Assembly: GCA_900316255.1 (NCBI GenBank)
Contig: ONCI01000038.1
Location: forward strand, 1-39,635
Reading direction: 5' to 3'
Length of the DNA stretch: 39,635 nt
From: an uncultured Eubacteriales bacterium
GTDB lineage: Bacteria > Bacillota > Clostridia > Oscillospirales > Oscillospiraceae
Of the stretch, positions 39,247 through 39,635 are shown in pieces (positions within the stretch are counted from its first letter, which is position 1; each line of letters opens with the position of its first letter). A model generated the notes under the pieces. It made no database searches. It had not been told where the DNA came from and was given only the letters and a program-made list of their open reading frames with translations. A program made the position numbers and the translations under genes.

Positions 39247-39275
39247 ATTGTACTCGCTCTCCCGCCGTTTTGCAA
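39247..39275 (-). promoter_or_regulatory. nrdG distal promoter
   Basis: Minus strand: TTGCAA (39275-39270), 17 bases, TACAAT (39252-39247). Upstream of both NrdR boxes. I see no gene in 39276-39428. Confidence 0.65.
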
Positions 39276-39428
39276 GCCTTTTCCTCAAAAAACTTTAACC
39301 AAAGCTCCCCTGCTTCCTCCCCTCTCCTTCTGTGCATTTTGTGGTATTGACAAAAGCGGACCACAAGATACGGGGGTTGTGACCCGGCAGCCGCGGCGGG
39401 AGCAGCCGCCGGAAACGCGCAAAAAGGA

Positions 39429-39457
39429 TGGACAGCGGCGCAAGCCCGGCGTATAAT
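39429..39457 (+). promoter_or_regulatory. Promoter of the 3'-terminal lipoprotein gene
   Basis: TGGACA (39429-39434), 17 bases, TATAAT (39452-39457). Confidence 0.7.
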
Positions 39458-39528
39458 GAGGGCGCCGCCTCCCCCGACTCTGTTCGGGCCGTACAAGGCG
39501 GTATTCCGAATCGGGAGGCTGCGCCCCT

Positions 39529-39635
39529 ATGAAAAGAATGCTTGCGCTGATTCTGGCGCTGATCCTGCTCTTTGTCCTCTGCGCCTGCGGCACGGCAGAG
39601 CTTGCGGAGGAGAAAGCGGAGGAGAAAGTCGAGGA
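39529..39635 (+). CDS. Lipoprotein, 3' partial
   Basis: The first 35 residues are visible: a short lipoprotein signal peptide MKRMLALILALILLF ending in lipobox LCAC, then an acidic, helical stretch with a repeated EEKAEEK. GGGAGG lies 11 bases before the ATG. The rest lies beyond the window, so function cannot be assigned. Confidence 0.75.
   Translation, partial: MKRMLALILALILLFVLCACGTAELAEEKAEEKVE

Noticed and set aside
39337-39368. TTTTGTGGT/ACCACAAGA inverted repeat around a TTGACA, a possible third NrdR box
   Set aside because: It lacks the ATATAT-like centre and agrees poorly with the box consensus; no -10 is at the right distance from the TTGACA.

Overview
The window looks like chromosome from a GC-rich, anaerobic, spore-forming gut Firmicute of the Oscillospirales type. 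This is inferred from gene content: Firmicute-style ylxM-ffh-rpsP-khpA cluster, CotF-like spore coat genes, class III (oxygen-sensitive) ribonucleotide reductase, YtrA-type GntR/ABC operon, a ymfF/ymfH-like M16 pair, and many GC-rich intergenic palindromes. I see no rRNA, tRNA, CRISPR array, prophage or complete insertion sequence.

Layout. 1-1879: phosphodiester glycosidase (5' partial) and a membrane-anchored protein, ending at a strong terminator. 1940-2290: REP-like palindromes. 2289-4734 (minus): ylxM-ffh-rpsP-khpA with a consensus promoter. 4829-11650: one 2273-residue cyclic beta-1,2-glucan synthase-like protein. 11714-18930: promoter, a leader with two tandem cloverleaf-like palindromic structures, then two M16 peptidase-family genes, lgt, a small coiled-coil protein, and a three-gene envelope glycosylation set (GT-C transferase, GtrB-like, GtrA-like). 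19214-20080: small membrane protein and two spore-coat-like genes. 20094-22777: a KtrB/KtrA potassium operon flanked by two copies of a 134-bp palindromic element. 22847-26054 (minus): trkA-trkH-comEA-like operon, convergent with the Ktr operon. 26495-27673 (minus): lipoprotein. 27865-29590: DUF2461 protein and a glycosyltransferase. 30074-31305: murI and a DUF1934 protein behind a long hairpin-rich leader. 31668-34360: GntR/ABC ATPase/permease/HAD operon. 34400-34904 (minus): a broken REP-associated tyrosine transposase (RAYT). 34901-39078 (minus): nrdG-nrdD-trxB with NrdR-like boxes. 39529-end: start of a lipoprotein gene.

The most unusual content is between genes. (1) The 134-bp element at 20125-20258 and 22591-22724 lies in both cases between two exact copies of the local transcription-terminator hairpin (31 bp and 24 bp direct repeats of unrelated sequence), as if it inserts at terminators and duplicates them; its central hairpin shows a compensatory base-pair change between copies. 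(2) Ten palindromes with a GTAG head match the known form of REP elements, and a RAYT gene, their usual mobilising enzyme, is present but frameshifted at one such palindrome. (3) The leaders of the M16 operon and of murI can fold into multi-arm structures closed by long-range stems. All of these were read by eye; no folding or database search was run.
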